This document shows, piece after piece, positions 7,768-15,996 of a DNA stretch of 64,000 nucleotides. Position 1 is the first letter of the stretch. Each line of letters opens with the position of its first letter. Under the pieces are notes generated by a model. The model was not told the DNA's origin. It saw nothing but the letters and a program-made list of their open reading frames with translations, and ran no database searches. Origin of the DNA: Marinobacter salarius (lineage in GTDB: Bacteria; Pseudomonadota; Gammaproteobacteria; Pseudomonadales; Oleiphilaceae); assembly GCF_032922745.1 (NCBI RefSeq), contig NZ_CP136693.1, positions 3,286,001-3,350,000 of the forward strand, given 5' to 3'. Position numbers and translations under genes: made by a program.

Positions 7768-8396
7768 GATTCACCTCCCTGCTCGCGCGCATAACTGATG
7801 CTATCCGCAAGGTGGCAAATATGGTTGCCCAGAATACCGTTGGCCTGAATTAAGCCACCGAGCAGAAAATCAGATTCCACCCAATCCGGACAGCTCTGAT
7901 AGGTGCGCTCGATCATGAAGCTCTCGATGACTTTTGATATGGCAGCGCTGGTGTCAGCAGCTTTCTGCAGTTCATCACTGAGCTCTTTCAGCCGGTTATC
8001 GGCTGGGCTCATTGCGCTCTGACCGGCCGTCAGGTCACCCGATTCTTTAATTGGCGCCTGAATATCAGTCTGCGCTTCTGGATGGTCCGAATCAGGATCT
8101 TCACCAGATCCAATGCCAGGCATCAGTGCCCTGGCATTATCCATGGCCTCAATTGCGGCCGCCTTGTACTCAGCCAAGAAATCTTCCTCTTTGGCTTCTT
8201 GCAGTGCGATGCAGAGTTCGTTGGCCTCAGAAATCGAAATATAGGCGCCTTCCAGCATGGCCCTGATAGGATCTTCTGGGCTGTCGTGGTCCAGCATTGT
8301 CTGCAGGTTCTCACGGTCACGCATGAAATTAAGGACAGACTCGGTATCGAGTACGCGGGCTCTGATATCATCAATTTTCGGCGAGTATTTATTCAT
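7764..8396 (-). CDS. hypothetical protein, first gene of the minus-strand accessory operon
   Basis: A 210-residue acidic protein from the ATG at 8396, with AAGGGA 8 bases upstream; a GTG two codons earlier is possible. Two helical halves (residues about 1-85 and 135-208) are joined by an Asp/Glu/Pro-rich linker near 98-115. A late segment reads FLLGGLIQANGILGNHICHL. No domain is recognised. It lies between the tRNA genes and the rest of the minus-strand group, and its stop overlaps the start of the next gene. Confidence 0.6.
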   Translation of the reverse strand: MNKYSPKIDDIRARVLDTESVLNFMRDRENLQTMLDHDSPEDPIRAMLEGAYISISEANELCIALQEAKEEDFLAEYKAAAIEAMDNARALMPGIGSGEDPDSDHPEAQTDIQAPIKESGDLTAGQSAMSPADNRLKELSDELQKAADTSAAISKVIESFMIERTYQSCPDWVESDFLLGGLIQANGILGNHICHLADSISYAREQGGES

Positions 8397-8529
8397 GGTC
8401 ACATTCCCTTAAATTGGTTTGGCCCTGGAGTGGGCTAAATTAAGGGATTAGTGCATCAAGTTCAGGATGTTGACTTATTGTTGGACGGGTTGATTTTCCG
8501 TCTGTAAGCCATTGTTTTAACAGGTGTAA

Positions 8530-8603
8530 TGGAGGCGCGGGTCGGAATCGAACCGGCGTACACGGAGTTGCAGTCCGCTGCATAACCACTCTGCCACCGC
8601 GCC
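8530..8603 (-). tRNA. tRNA-Cys (GCA)
   Basis: The minus strand folds as a full cloverleaf from G at 8603. It has acceptor GGCGCGG pairing with CCGCGCC, anticodon GCA at 8569-8571, T-loop GGTTCGATTCC, discriminator T and an encoded CCA at 8530-8532. It follows tRNA-Gly by 66 bp and probably shares its transcript. The accessory region starts on its 3' side, the usual side for integration by tyrosine recombinases. Confidence 0.97.
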
Positions 8604-8669
8604 GGGAAAAGTTCGAAGGGGATTCGATACTTTTATGCTCTCAGGTGGGCATTGAGAGACTGTGTTAAT

Positions 8670-8745
8670 TGGAGCGGGAAACGAGATTCGAACTCGCGAC
8701 CCCAACCTTGGCAAGGTTGTGCTCTACCAACTGAGCTATTCCCGC
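8670..8745 (-). tRNA. tRNA-Gly (GCC)
   Basis: The minus strand gives a full cloverleaf starting GCGGGAATAGCTCAGTTGG at 8745. The anticodon is GCC at 8710-8712, the T-loop is GAGTTCGAATCTC and the encoded CCA is at 8670-8672. A strong promoter lies 18 bp upstream. In E. coli the order is glyW-cysT-leuZ; here Gly and Cys are present and no Leu tRNA follows. Confidence 0.97.
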
Positions 8746-8762
8746 TTGATCAACGAGGGCGT

Positions 8763-8790
8763 ATTCTACGGATTAGGCCGTTTGCGTCAA
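8763..8790 (-). promoter_or_regulatory. sigma-70 promoter of the tRNA-Gly/Cys operon
   Basis: On the minus strand TTGACG (8785-8790), a 16-bp spacer and TAGAAT (8763-8768) are followed by a GC-rich ACGCCC discriminator. Such discriminators are typical of stable-RNA promoters under stringent control. The tRNA begins 18 bp after the -10 box. Confidence 0.8.
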
Positions 8791-8927
8791 CCACTTTTTT
8801 CAACTTTCTGTTTTAGTTCAGATTCTGATCGATTGCACTCGAACGCAGCAACCCCCAACACGCGAATTTGAGCTAGTATCAAAGAACACCCATCGCCAAT
8901 CCTCAACAAAGGAGACGGGATTTCCAG

Positions 8928-10052
8928 ATGCCCTCCCCTGGCAAGCTTGCATTCCAGAACGGCCAATTGACCGTCTCGGGCGACTGGACGCTTCCGAACT
9001 ACGGCAGCTTGAAGCGGGATGTCCAAAAAGCCGCCGCAATGGAGTCACCTAACGGGTATTCCGTCAATCTGGCAACAATCAATGCGCTAGATACCGCCGG
9101 CGCATCCCTGCTGGTGGACCTTCTGGGTGCCCGTCAACTCCATGAGCTTACCGAGCAAACCCCCGGGCTTTCCAGCGAACGTCAGGAACTGCTACGCCTG
9201 GTTGCCAACGCGATGGCCAGCCCTGAAGGCGAAAAGGCCCTCCGATCCAACCCGATCACCGAGTTCCTGGCGGGTGTTGGCGAAAAAATCGAAGACTTCT
9301 GGCATCAACAACGGCTGTTGATCGGGTTCACCGGCCAGATACTGGCGACATTGGCGAGCATCCTTGTAACACCCTGGCGATGGCGGATCACCTCACTGGT
9401 GGCCCATGTCCATCAGACCGGGCTGAATGCCCTTCCCATCGTGGCGCTGCTGACGTTTCTGGTGGGCGCGGTGGTTGCATTTCTGGGCGCCACCATTCTC
9501 GATGATTTCGGCGCCACCATTTACACCGTGAACCTTGTGGCCTTCTCGTTCCTGCGGGAGTTCGGTGTTCTGCTGGCCGCTATCCTGCTGGCTGGTCGCA
9601 CGGCCAGCGCCTTTACTGCGCAACTCGGGTCCATGAAAGCGAACGAAGAAATCGATGCCCTAAGAACCTTCGGGCTGAGCCCGATTGAATTACTGGTTAT
9701 CCCCCGGGTGCTGGCGATGGTGGTTTCGCTTCCGATATTGACCTTCGTCGGCATGATCAGTGGCATTGTTGGTGGTTCGCTGGTGTGCGTCGTGGCGCTG
9801 GATATCTCGGTTCCGCAAATCCTGAATATCCTCGAAACCAAGGTAAAAGTCGTCCACCTTCTGGTTGGGCTGGGGAAAGCCCCTATTTTTGCGTTTGTGA
9901 TTGCCGTTATCGGTTGCCTTGAGGGCTTCAAGGCCAGCGGAAGTGCCCAGTCCGTCGGTGAGCACACCACCTCCGCCGTGGTACAGTCGATCTTTATGGT
10001 GATTCTGCTGGATTCCATAGCAGCGATATTCTTCATGGAGATGGGCTGGTGA
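8928..10052 (+). CDS. MlaE-family ABC transporter permease with N-terminal STAS domain
   Basis: This 374-residue inner-membrane protein joins a STAS-like domain (residues about 1-75; INALDTAGASLLVDLLG resembles an MlaB phosphoacceptor region) to an MlaE/YrbE permease (about 125-374). The permease shows FSFLREFGVLLAAILLAGRTAS and the EIDALRTFGLSPIELLVIPR coupling region. AAGGAG precedes the ATG. It is the first of four genes that together resemble an Mla- or Pqi-type phospholipid transporter. The STAS fusion replaces a separate MlaB. Substrate and direction cannot be read from sequence. The ATPase gene overlaps its stop by GTGA. Confidence 0.9.
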   Translation: MPSPGKLAFQNGQLTVSGDWTLPNYGSLKRDVQKAAAMESPNGYSVNLATINALDTAGASLLVDLLGARQLHELTEQTPGLSSERQELLRLVANAMASPEGEKALRSNPITEFLAGVGEKIEDFWHQQRLLIGFTGQILATLASILVTPWRWRITSLVAHVHQTGLNALPIVALLTFLVGAVVAFLGATILDDFGATIYTVNLVAFSFLREFGVLLAAILLAGRTASAFTAQLGSMKANEEIDALRTFGLSPIELLVIPRVLAMVVSLPILTFVGMISGIVGGSLVCVVALDISVPQILNILETKVKVVHLLVGLGKAPIFAFVIAVIGCLEGFKASGSAQSVGEHTTSAVVQSIFMVILLDSIAAIFFMEMGW

Positions 10053-10846
10053 GAAAAGAGGCCGCGCACCAGGATGTGGTTATCAGCGTGAGGGGCCTGT
10101 GTAACCGCTTCGGTAGTCATGAGGTACATAAGGAGCTCGATCTCGACCTTTATCAACGGGAAATACTGGGTGTTGTTGGCGGGTCTGGAACCGGCAAGTC
10201 GGTGTTGCTGAGGAGCATTGTCGGGCTGCATACGCCGGATTCCGGGACCATTGAAGTCTTTGGTGAGCAGTTGCAGGCTCTTTCTCAACAACAACGCTCC
10301 CACGTAGAGCGGCGCTTTGGCGTGCTGTTTCAGAGCGGTGCCCTGTTCAGCTCCCTGACACTCCAGGAAAACGTCGCCCTACCACTGATTGAACATGCCA
10401 AACTGTCCCGTACTGACGCGGAACATTTGGCCCGGGTGAAGCTCGCACTGGTCGGCCTCCCAGTCAACGCGGCCGGAAAGTACCCCGCCCAGCTGTCAGG
10501 TGGCATGGTTAAAAGAGCCTCGCTCGCAAGGGCCCTGGCGCTGGACCCGGAGGTGTTGTTCCTGGACGAGCCCACCGCCGGGCTCGATCCCATTGGCGCC
10601 GCCGCTTTTGACCGATTGATTGTTACGCTCCGGGACGCCCTTGGCTTCAGCGTGTTTCTGGTGACCCATGATCTGGACACCCTTTACACCACCTGTGACC
10701 GGGTGGCCGTGTTAGCCTCGCGGAGCGTACTGGTGGCGGACCGGCTGGCGGTAGTTGAAGCCACCGACGACCCCTGGATTCGCGATTACTTCCATGGGCC
10801 CAGAGGCCGCGCCGTCAATCGCATCAGGCCGGCCACGGGACAATAA
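10049..10846 (+). CDS. MlaF-family ABC transporter ATP-binding protein
   Basis: A 265-residue ATPase starting with GTG that overlaps the permease stop by 4 bp. Walker A is GGSGTGKSV and the Q-loop is in FGVLFQSGALFSSLTL. The signature is LSGGMVKRASLARALA, Walker B is VLFLDEPTAGLDP and the switch His is in VFLVTHD. The DEPTAGLDPIG and LFSSLTLQENV forms are those of MlaF. It should power lipid movement by the permease encoded immediately upstream. Confidence 0.93.
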   Translation: MRKEAAHQDVVISVRGLCNRFGSHEVHKELDLDLYQREILGVVGGSGTGKSVLLRSIVGLHTPDSGTIEVFGEQLQALSQQQRSHVERRFGVLFQSGALFSSLTLQENVALPLIEHAKLSRTDAEHLARVKLALVGLPVNAAGKYPAQLSGGMVKRASLARALALDPEVLFLDEPTAGLDPIGAAAFDRLIVTLRDALGFSVFLVTHDLDTLYTTCDRVAVLASRSVLVADRLAVVEATDDPWIRDYFHGPRGRAVNRIRPATGQ

Positions 10847-10894
10847 ATAAAAACAACCGGAAAGCAGCAAAGAAGTCGGGAGAGGTACGCTGAT

Positions 10895-11833
10895 ATGGAA
10901 CCCAGAGCACATCACGTCCTGATTGGGCTGTTCACGCTGGTTGCGCTTGCCAGTGCGCTCGCATTTGCCCTGTGGCTAGGCCAGGCCGGCAACGACCGCG
11001 ATTATGCCTGGTACGAAATCATTTTCGGTCGGGGCGTCAGCGGGCTCTCGGAGGGCAGCCCGGTCAAATACAGCGGCATTGAGGTGGGCGACGTGGCCGA
11101 ACTAAGCCTCGACCCAAGTGACCCGCGCAACGTCAGAGTACTCATTCGGGTCTACGACGATGTGCCCATCAAGGAAGACACTCGGGCTGGCCTGGCGTTG
11201 ACGAACATTACCGGCAGCATGAACATCGAACTGAAGGGCGGCACCCCTGGGAGCAAAAAGCTGACTGGCAGCCGTGAATCCCCACCGACCATCCAGGCCG
11301 AACCCTCGGCCTTTACCACCCTGATGGCTTCCAGTGAGGAGCTGTTTGCCAAGCTCGATCAGTTCCTCACCAACGCAAATGCCATGGTGTCCAAGGAAAA
11401 CTCCCGAAACCTCACCCGCAGCCTCCAGAACATCGAGGCCGTGTCGTCAGGGTTGATGGACCAACGCAGCGAACTGAGCAATCTGGTGACGAGTTTCGAT
11501 CAACTCAGCGTACAAACCGAGGCCACGCTGAAAACCTTCCGTCAATTTGGCAGCACAGCCAACAGCTTGCTGGACAAGGAAGGCCGCCAGTTGATGGCCA
11601 CTGCCCAGAGCGCCATGAACTCACTGGAAACCGCTACCGCACGACTTGAAGCACTCACCGCCCGCAACGAAGGCTCCCTGGACCAGGGAATGCAGGGTAT
11701 CGGGGAACTGGCGCCGGCCATGCGGGAACTGAGATCAACGCTGCAAAACATGGACAGCCTTATCCACCGCCTGGAGGACGACCCGGCCGGCCTTCTGCTG
11801 GGCCGCGAGCCGATACAGGAGTTTAATCCATGA
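10895..11833 (+). CDS. MCE (MlaD-type) substrate-binding protein
   Basis: A 312-residue protein with an N-terminal membrane anchor (about 7-28) and one MCE domain (about 38-115; RGVSGLSEGSPVKYSGIEVG is the hallmark). A long helical tail with coiled-coil pattern follows (about 140-300). MCE proteins form hexameric rings that hold lipids in the periplasm between the ABC permease and the outer membrane. The long tail is like that of plant and Pqi-type MCE proteins and longer than in E. coli MlaD (about 183 residues). GGGAGAGG precedes the ATG. Its stop overlaps the next start. Confidence 0.9.
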   Translation: MEPRAHHVLIGLFTLVALASALAFALWLGQAGNDRDYAWYEIIFGRGVSGLSEGSPVKYSGIEVGDVAELSLDPSDPRNVRVLIRVYDDVPIKEDTRAGLALTNITGSMNIELKGGTPGSKKLTGSRESPPTIQAEPSAFTTLMASSEELFAKLDQFLTNANAMVSKENSRNLTRSLQNIEAVSSGLMDQRSELSNLVTSFDQLSVQTEATLKTFRQFGSTANSLLDKEGRQLMATAQSAMNSLETATARLEALTARNEGSLDQGMQGIGELAPAMRELRSTLQNMDSLIHRLEDDPAGLLLGREPIQEFNP

Positions 11834-12441
11834 CACTGACTGCATCACGGGCACTGCTCTGCATGGTCGTTGCCGCCACGTTACCCGCTTGTACTCTGTT
11901 CCCGGATCGACCGGCCAATCGAATATTTCAGTTACCGGCTTCCACGGTTGAGGAATCCATCACTGACAACAAACCATTCAGCACAACCCTTCGGTTCGTA
12001 ACGCCCTTGGCCGAAGGCCCTGTTGATAGCTCGCGTATTCTGGTGAAACCGGAGGGCAACGAAATAAAGGCCTATCAGGGCGCGCGCTGGAGCAACAAGT
12101 CCCCCATCCTGGTTCGGGACCAACTGGTCGATGCCTTTCGCCGGGATGGCCGCTTTGCTGGCGTTTTAACTGGAACCAGTCCTGCACGCAGCGATCTGAC
12201 CATAGCCGGAGAGCTAAATGCGTTCCAGAGCGAGTATCAGGACGGTATGCCGGTAGCGCTGATACGGCTGGACCTGCACCTCATTAACGAGCGCACCCGC
12301 AATACCCTTGCCAGCAAACGCTTTGAGTACCAGCATCCGGCGACAGGGGAACAAGTTGAAGAAATCGTGGAAGCATTTGGAGAGGCCAGTAACGCACTGG
12401 CCCGCGAGGTGATTCGCTGGACGGTCGAACAGCGCCCCTAA
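11830..12441 (+). CDS. ABC-type transport auxiliary lipoprotein (PqiC-like)
   Basis: A 203-residue lipoprotein with a signal peptide and a lipobox at LPAC (Cys21). The body matches the auxiliary lipoprotein family of PqiC/YmbA: FQLPAS near the start, VKPEGNEIKAYQGARWSNKSP, LVDAFRRDGRF and a later LNAFQ. In the Pqi system such a lipoprotein sits in the outer membrane and receives the MCE tunnel. Its start overlaps the MCE gene stop as ATGA. The mix of Mla-type permease/ATPase with a Pqi-type lipoprotein is known in other bacteria. Confidence 0.87.
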   Translation: MTLTASRALLCMVVAATLPACTLFPDRPANRIFQLPASTVEESITDNKPFSTTLRFVTPLAEGPVDSSRILVKPEGNEIKAYQGARWSNKSPILVRDQLVDAFRRDGRFAGVLTGTSPARSDLTIAGELNAFQSEYQDGMPVALIRLDLHLINERTRNTLASKRFEYQHPATGEQVEEIVEAFGEASNALAREVIRWTVEQRP

Positions 12442-12445
12442 CCCG

Positions 12446-13003
12446 TTAACCCTGGTGTTTTTCCGGAAAAAGGTCCGGCCAGGCGGCCTTGAGATAGAGA
12501 ATCATCGACCAGAACGTCAGTACCGCTGCCACGTACAGCAGGGCCGTACCGGCCTGGGCCCAGACAACACCAGGAGGAAATGCCAGCAGCATGATAATGG
12601 CCACCATCTGCGCCGTCGTCTTGATCTTGCCAATGTAGGACACCGCGACACTCGCACGGCTGCCAATTTCCGCCATCCACTCCCGCAATGCTGAAATCAC
12701 GATCTCACGACCGATAATCACCGTGGCGGGAATCGTCAGAATGAAACTCGCGTGGGCTTCAATCAGCACGGTCAACGCTACCGCTACCATGAGTTTGTCC
12801 GCGACGGGGTCCAGGAAGGCACCAAAAGGTGTGCTCTGATTCAGTTTCCGGGCCAGGTAACCATCCAACCAGTCCGTCGCCGCCGCCAGCCCAAACAGGC
12901 CCGCACTGACCAGATAGCTCCATTGCGCCGGCAGGTAGTAGATAATCACGAAAACCGGGATCATCAGAATCCGGGAAAGGGTGAGAATGTTCGGTAAATT
13001 CAT
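12446..13003 (-). CDS. pgsA: CDP-diacylglycerol-glycerol-3-phosphate 3-phosphatidyltransferase
   Basis: PgsA makes phosphatidylglycerol phosphate from CDP-diacylglycerol and glycerol-3-phosphate in the inner membrane. The 185-residue protein has the CDP-alcohol phosphotransferase motif D-G-x2-A-R-x8-G-x3-D-x3-D, seen as DGYLARK then FGAFLDPVADK. Several membrane helices follow. I start at the ATG at 13003 (MNLPNILTLSRI), the usual start of the family; an open frame upstream reaches into uvrC. It lies 7 bp after uvrC on the same strand, the classic uvrC-pgsA pairing. Confidence 0.95.
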   Translation of the reverse strand: MNLPNILTLSRILMIPVFVIIYYLPAQWSYLVSAGLFGLAAATDWLDGYLARKLNQSTPFGAFLDPVADKLMVAVALTVLIEAHASFILTIPATVIIGREIVISALREWMAEIGSRASVAVSYIGKIKTTAQMVAIIMLLAFPPGVVWAQAGTALLYVAAVLTFWSMILYLKAAWPDLFPEKHQG

Positions 13004-13010
13004 GCTATCC

Positions 13011-14888
13011 CTACTCGTCATGCAGTACTGCGTAGATGGTTTCTGCCAGGTTCCTGCTGATTCCCTGAACCTTGGACATTTCGTCGATACTCGCCTTGCG
13101 TAGCTCCTGGATACCGCCAAAATAACGTATCAGATCGCGGCGGCGTTTGGGCCCTACACCTTCGATTCCCTCAAGGGTGGATTGCCGGCGTTTCTTGTCA
13201 CGCCGGGCCCGATGGCCAGTGATGGCGAAACGGTGCGACTCGTCACGGATATGCTGGATCAGATGCAGTGCCGGCGAGTCTGCGGGAACCCGATAGAGGT
13301 CGCCTGTTATGGCATCAATCAACTGTTCCATACCCGCACGCCGGGTGACACCCTTGGCAACACCAATCAGCGGAATGTCCGTAACACCAAGCTCATCAAA
13401 CACTTCCCGGGCAATGTTCAACTGGCCCTTACCACCGTCGATGAACACCAGGTCCGGGCGTTTGCCCTCACCTGCCACCATGCGTTTATATCGGCGCGTC
13501 AGAACCTGGCGCATGGCTCCGTAGTCATCGCCGCCAGTGACACCCTCGATATTGTAGAGCCGGTAGTCGCTTTTCAGCGGCCCATTCTCGTCGAAAACCA
13601 CGCAGGATGCGACTGTGTTTTCACCATGGCTATGACTGATGTCAAAGCACTCCATGCGTGACGGCGTTTCCGCCAGATCCAGCAGGTCACGCAGGGCCAG
13701 CAGGCGGAGATAGACCGTTTCCTTGCTGGCCAGGTGGGTCAGCAGTGTCTGCCTGGCGTTGGTCATGGCCAGATCCAGCCAGCGTCGGCGTTCTCCACGC
13801 ACATTCTTGCGTACCCGGGTCTCACGGCCAGCGGATTCTGTCAGCGCCTGGGACAGCAGTTCCTGCCCGTCGACGTCCACCGGCACCAGAATGTCCGGTG
13901 GAATTTCCCGGCGGGTGCTACCGCCGAAATAATACTGCCCAAGGAAAGCACTTAACAACTCAGCTTCCGACTGCTCAATGCTGTATCGCGGAAAATAATC
14001 CTTGGTACCGAGCACACGACCACCACGCACGATGATCACCACGATGCACACCACACCGGCATCTTGAGCAATGGCCACCACGTCGGCATCGCCCCCTTCG
14101 CCGTCCACGCTTTGCTGCTCCTGAACGTGCCGCAGATGGTTTATCTGGTCGCGGTAGACACCGGCTTTCTCAAATTCCAGATTCTTCGCCGCGGTTTCCA
14201 TGGCCGCCATCAGATCCTGAAGGATCGCGGGGTTCTTGCCTTCGAGGAACATGGTGGCGTGGCGCATGTCCTCGCGATAATCCTCGGGGGAAATATAGTC
14301 GACACAGGGTGCCGTGCAACGGTTGATCTGATACTGCAGGCAAGGTCGGGTTCTGTTTCGGAAATAGGCTTCACTACAAGATCTTATACGGAAAATCTTT
14401 TGTAGAATATTAAGACTTTCCTTGACCGCTCCAGAGCTCGGAAATGGTCCATACCAGGTACCGCCGCCTTTCTTCGTGCGCCCCCTGCGAAACGTCAGGG
14501 AGGGATAATCGTCGTGTGAGGAAAGGTAGATATAGGGATAGGATTTATCATCCCGCAGCAGGATATTGTAAGGCGGCCGCAGGGATTTGATCAGGTTCTG
14601 TTCAAGCAGCAGCGCTTCGGTTTCACTGCTGGTGATGGTGACTTCGATGGAGTCAATTCGGGAGACCAGGGCTTCGGTCTTGGGCGCCAGGCCGGATTTG
14701 CGGAAGTAGCTGGTCACCCGTTTCTTGAGGTTGCGGGCCTTACCCACATACAACACATTGCCAGCGGCGTCGTACATGCGGTAAACGCCGGGCCGCTCGG
14801 TCAACTGTTTCAGGAAGCTTTTGGTGTCGAACTCCCTGTTGTTCCCTGCCTCGGCAGAATCAGCCGGTGCGTCAGACCTTGTCGGCAT
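13011..14888 (-). CDS. uvrC: excinuclease ABC subunit C
   Basis: UvrC makes both incisions in nucleotide excision repair. The 625-residue protein has a GIY-YIG nuclease (RPGVYRMYDAAGNVLYVGKA, about 33-52) and a UvrB-binding UVR region (about 205-240). It also has an RNase H-like second nuclease (MECFDISHSHGENTVAS, then LVFIDGGKGQL) and C-terminal helix-hairpin-helix motifs (LEGIEGVGPKRRRDLIRYFG). Its length fits the family. The start overlaps the end of gacA by 17 bp, so the two are probably coupled as in E. coli uvrY-uvrC. Confidence 0.97.
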   Translation of the reverse strand: MPTRSDAPADSAEAGNNREFDTKSFLKQLTERPGVYRMYDAAGNVLYVGKARNLKKRVTSYFRKSGLAPKTEALVSRIDSIEVTITSSETEALLLEQNLIKSLRPPYNILLRDDKSYPYIYLSSHDDYPSLTFRRGRTKKGGGTWYGPFPSSGAVKESLNILQKIFRIRSCSEAYFRNRTRPCLQYQINRCTAPCVDYISPEDYREDMRHATMFLEGKNPAILQDLMAAMETAAKNLEFEKAGVYRDQINHLRHVQEQQSVDGEGGDADVVAIAQDAGVVCIVVIIVRGGRVLGTKDYFPRYSIEQSEAELLSAFLGQYYFGGSTRREIPPDILVPVDVDGQELLSQALTESAGRETRVRKNVRGERRRWLDLAMTNARQTLLTHLASKETVYLRLLALRDLLDLAETPSRMECFDISHSHGENTVASCVVFDENGPLKSDYRLYNIEGVTGGDDYGAMRQVLTRRYKRMVAGEGKRPDLVFIDGGKGQLNIAREVFDELGVTDIPLIGVAKGVTRRAGMEQLIDAITGDLYRVPADSPALHLIQHIRDESHRFAITGHRARRDKKRRQSTLEGIEGVGPKRRRDLIRYFGGIQELRKASIDEMSKVQGISRNLAETIYAVLHDE

Positions 14889-15534
14889 CGAGCAACCCGA
14901 GCCTGACCGCCATCAGCGCCAACTCAACGTCACTGGAAATTTCCAGTTTCTCGAAAATGCGATAACGGTAACTGTTTACGGTTTTAGGGCTGAGGCAAAG
15001 CTTGTCGGAGATGTCCTGCACTTTCTGACAGTCCACCACCATCATGGCAATCTGCATTTCCCGCTCGGACAACCGGTCGAACAGGGATAGCTCGCCGTCT
15101 TCGTCCCGAGCGTCGCCACCAAGCTGCTTGAGCGCCATTTTCTGGGCAATTTCCGGGCTGATGTACCGCTGCCCGGAGTGCGCCATGCGGATGGCGCGAA
15201 CCATTTCCTTGATATCGGCGCCCTTGGTGATATAGGCCGATGCGCCGGCCTGCATCACCCTGGTGGGATAAGGGTCATCCGCACAGGCAGTTACCACGAT
15301 CACCCGCACCGCATCGTCAATGCGCAGGATGCGCCGTGTCGCTTCCAACCCCCCAATACCGGGCATACGGATGTCCATCAACACGATGTCCGGGCTGTCT
15401 TTACGCACAGAATCAATGGCATCCTCGCCTGAAGATGCTTCGCCGATGACTTCAATATCGGGGTTGTCCGCCAGCATCCGGGTAATACCGGACCTGACCA
15501 GTTCATGGTCGTCTACAACCAATACCCTGATCAA
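14872..15534 (-). CDS. gacA: GacA/UvrY response regulator
   Basis: This 220-residue NarL-type regulator has a receiver domain with the acidic pair D8/D9, phospho-acceptor D54 (LMDIRMPG) and K104. A LuxR-type DNA-binding domain follows (LSEREMQIAMMVV, then SPKTVNSYRYRIFEKL). GacA works with the sensor GacS to switch on small RNAs that titrate CsrA/RsmA, which controls motility, biofilm and secondary metabolism. Its place directly before uvrC supports the GacA/UvrY call. No gacS is in this window. Confidence 0.93.
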   Translation of the reverse strand: MIRVLVVDDHELVRSGITRMLADNPDIEVIGEASSGEDAIDSVRKDSPDIVLMDIRMPGIGGLEATRRILRIDDAVRVIVVTACADDPYPTRVMQAGASAYITKGADIKEMVRAIRMAHSGQRYISPEIAQKMALKQLGGDARDEDGELSLFDRLSEREMQIAMMVVDCQKVQDISDKLCLSPKTVNSYRYRIFEKLEISSDVELALMAVRLGLLDADKV

Positions 15535-15644
15535 AACTCACCTCGCACGCGGCTTTTATGGGAATTTACGAATTGTACCGGTTAAGGGTTCCCGACGGTA
15601 GGTGCATCCATCAATACCGGGACCCACTGCTCAGGAAGCAACTA

Positions 15645-15896
15645 TCAGCGCGCCAATCCCAAGCCTGCGGTGTTCTCTACCGGGTCGAACCAGACCACCA
15701 GATCCCGTCGCCGAACCGCCGATTTTACCCGCTCGCGCTCTGCCATCGGGTTCTCGGTGTCGTTCAGCCCGTGGTACCGCGTGCAGTATTCGTCAACCAG
15801 CCCATCAAGCTGGTCCTCTGAAAGCAACTCCACATCCACTACGAATTTTTCTTCACGCGGGTCCGGCTGGGGCTCCTGGCCTGCTTCGTCGGTCAT
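15645..15896 (-). CDS. small YheU-like (UPF0270-like) protein
   Basis: An 83-residue acidic protein. I start at the ATG at 15896 because GAGGTGG lies 8 bases upstream; a GTG four codons earlier is possible. The body (LLSEDQLDGLVDEYCTRYH, ERVKSAVRRRDLVVWFDP) has the order of features seen in YheU: LxPETLxxLIxxFVxR, acidic turn, helix, then a hydrophobic strand. The match is distant. Function of the family is unknown. It stands alone between gacA and the chemoreceptor gene. Confidence 0.6.
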   Translation of the reverse strand: MTDEAGQEPQPDPREEKFVVDVELLSEDQLDGLVDEYCTRYHGLNDTENPMAERERVKSAVRRRDLVVWFDPVENTAGLGLAR

Positions 15897-15996
15897 GTTC
15901 GATTCCACCTCAAAGCGGCCATGGTAATGGGTTTTACGGGGCTGTAGAAGACCGATTACGGGCCTTTTTTGTCACTACTGAGCATTGGCCGAGGGA

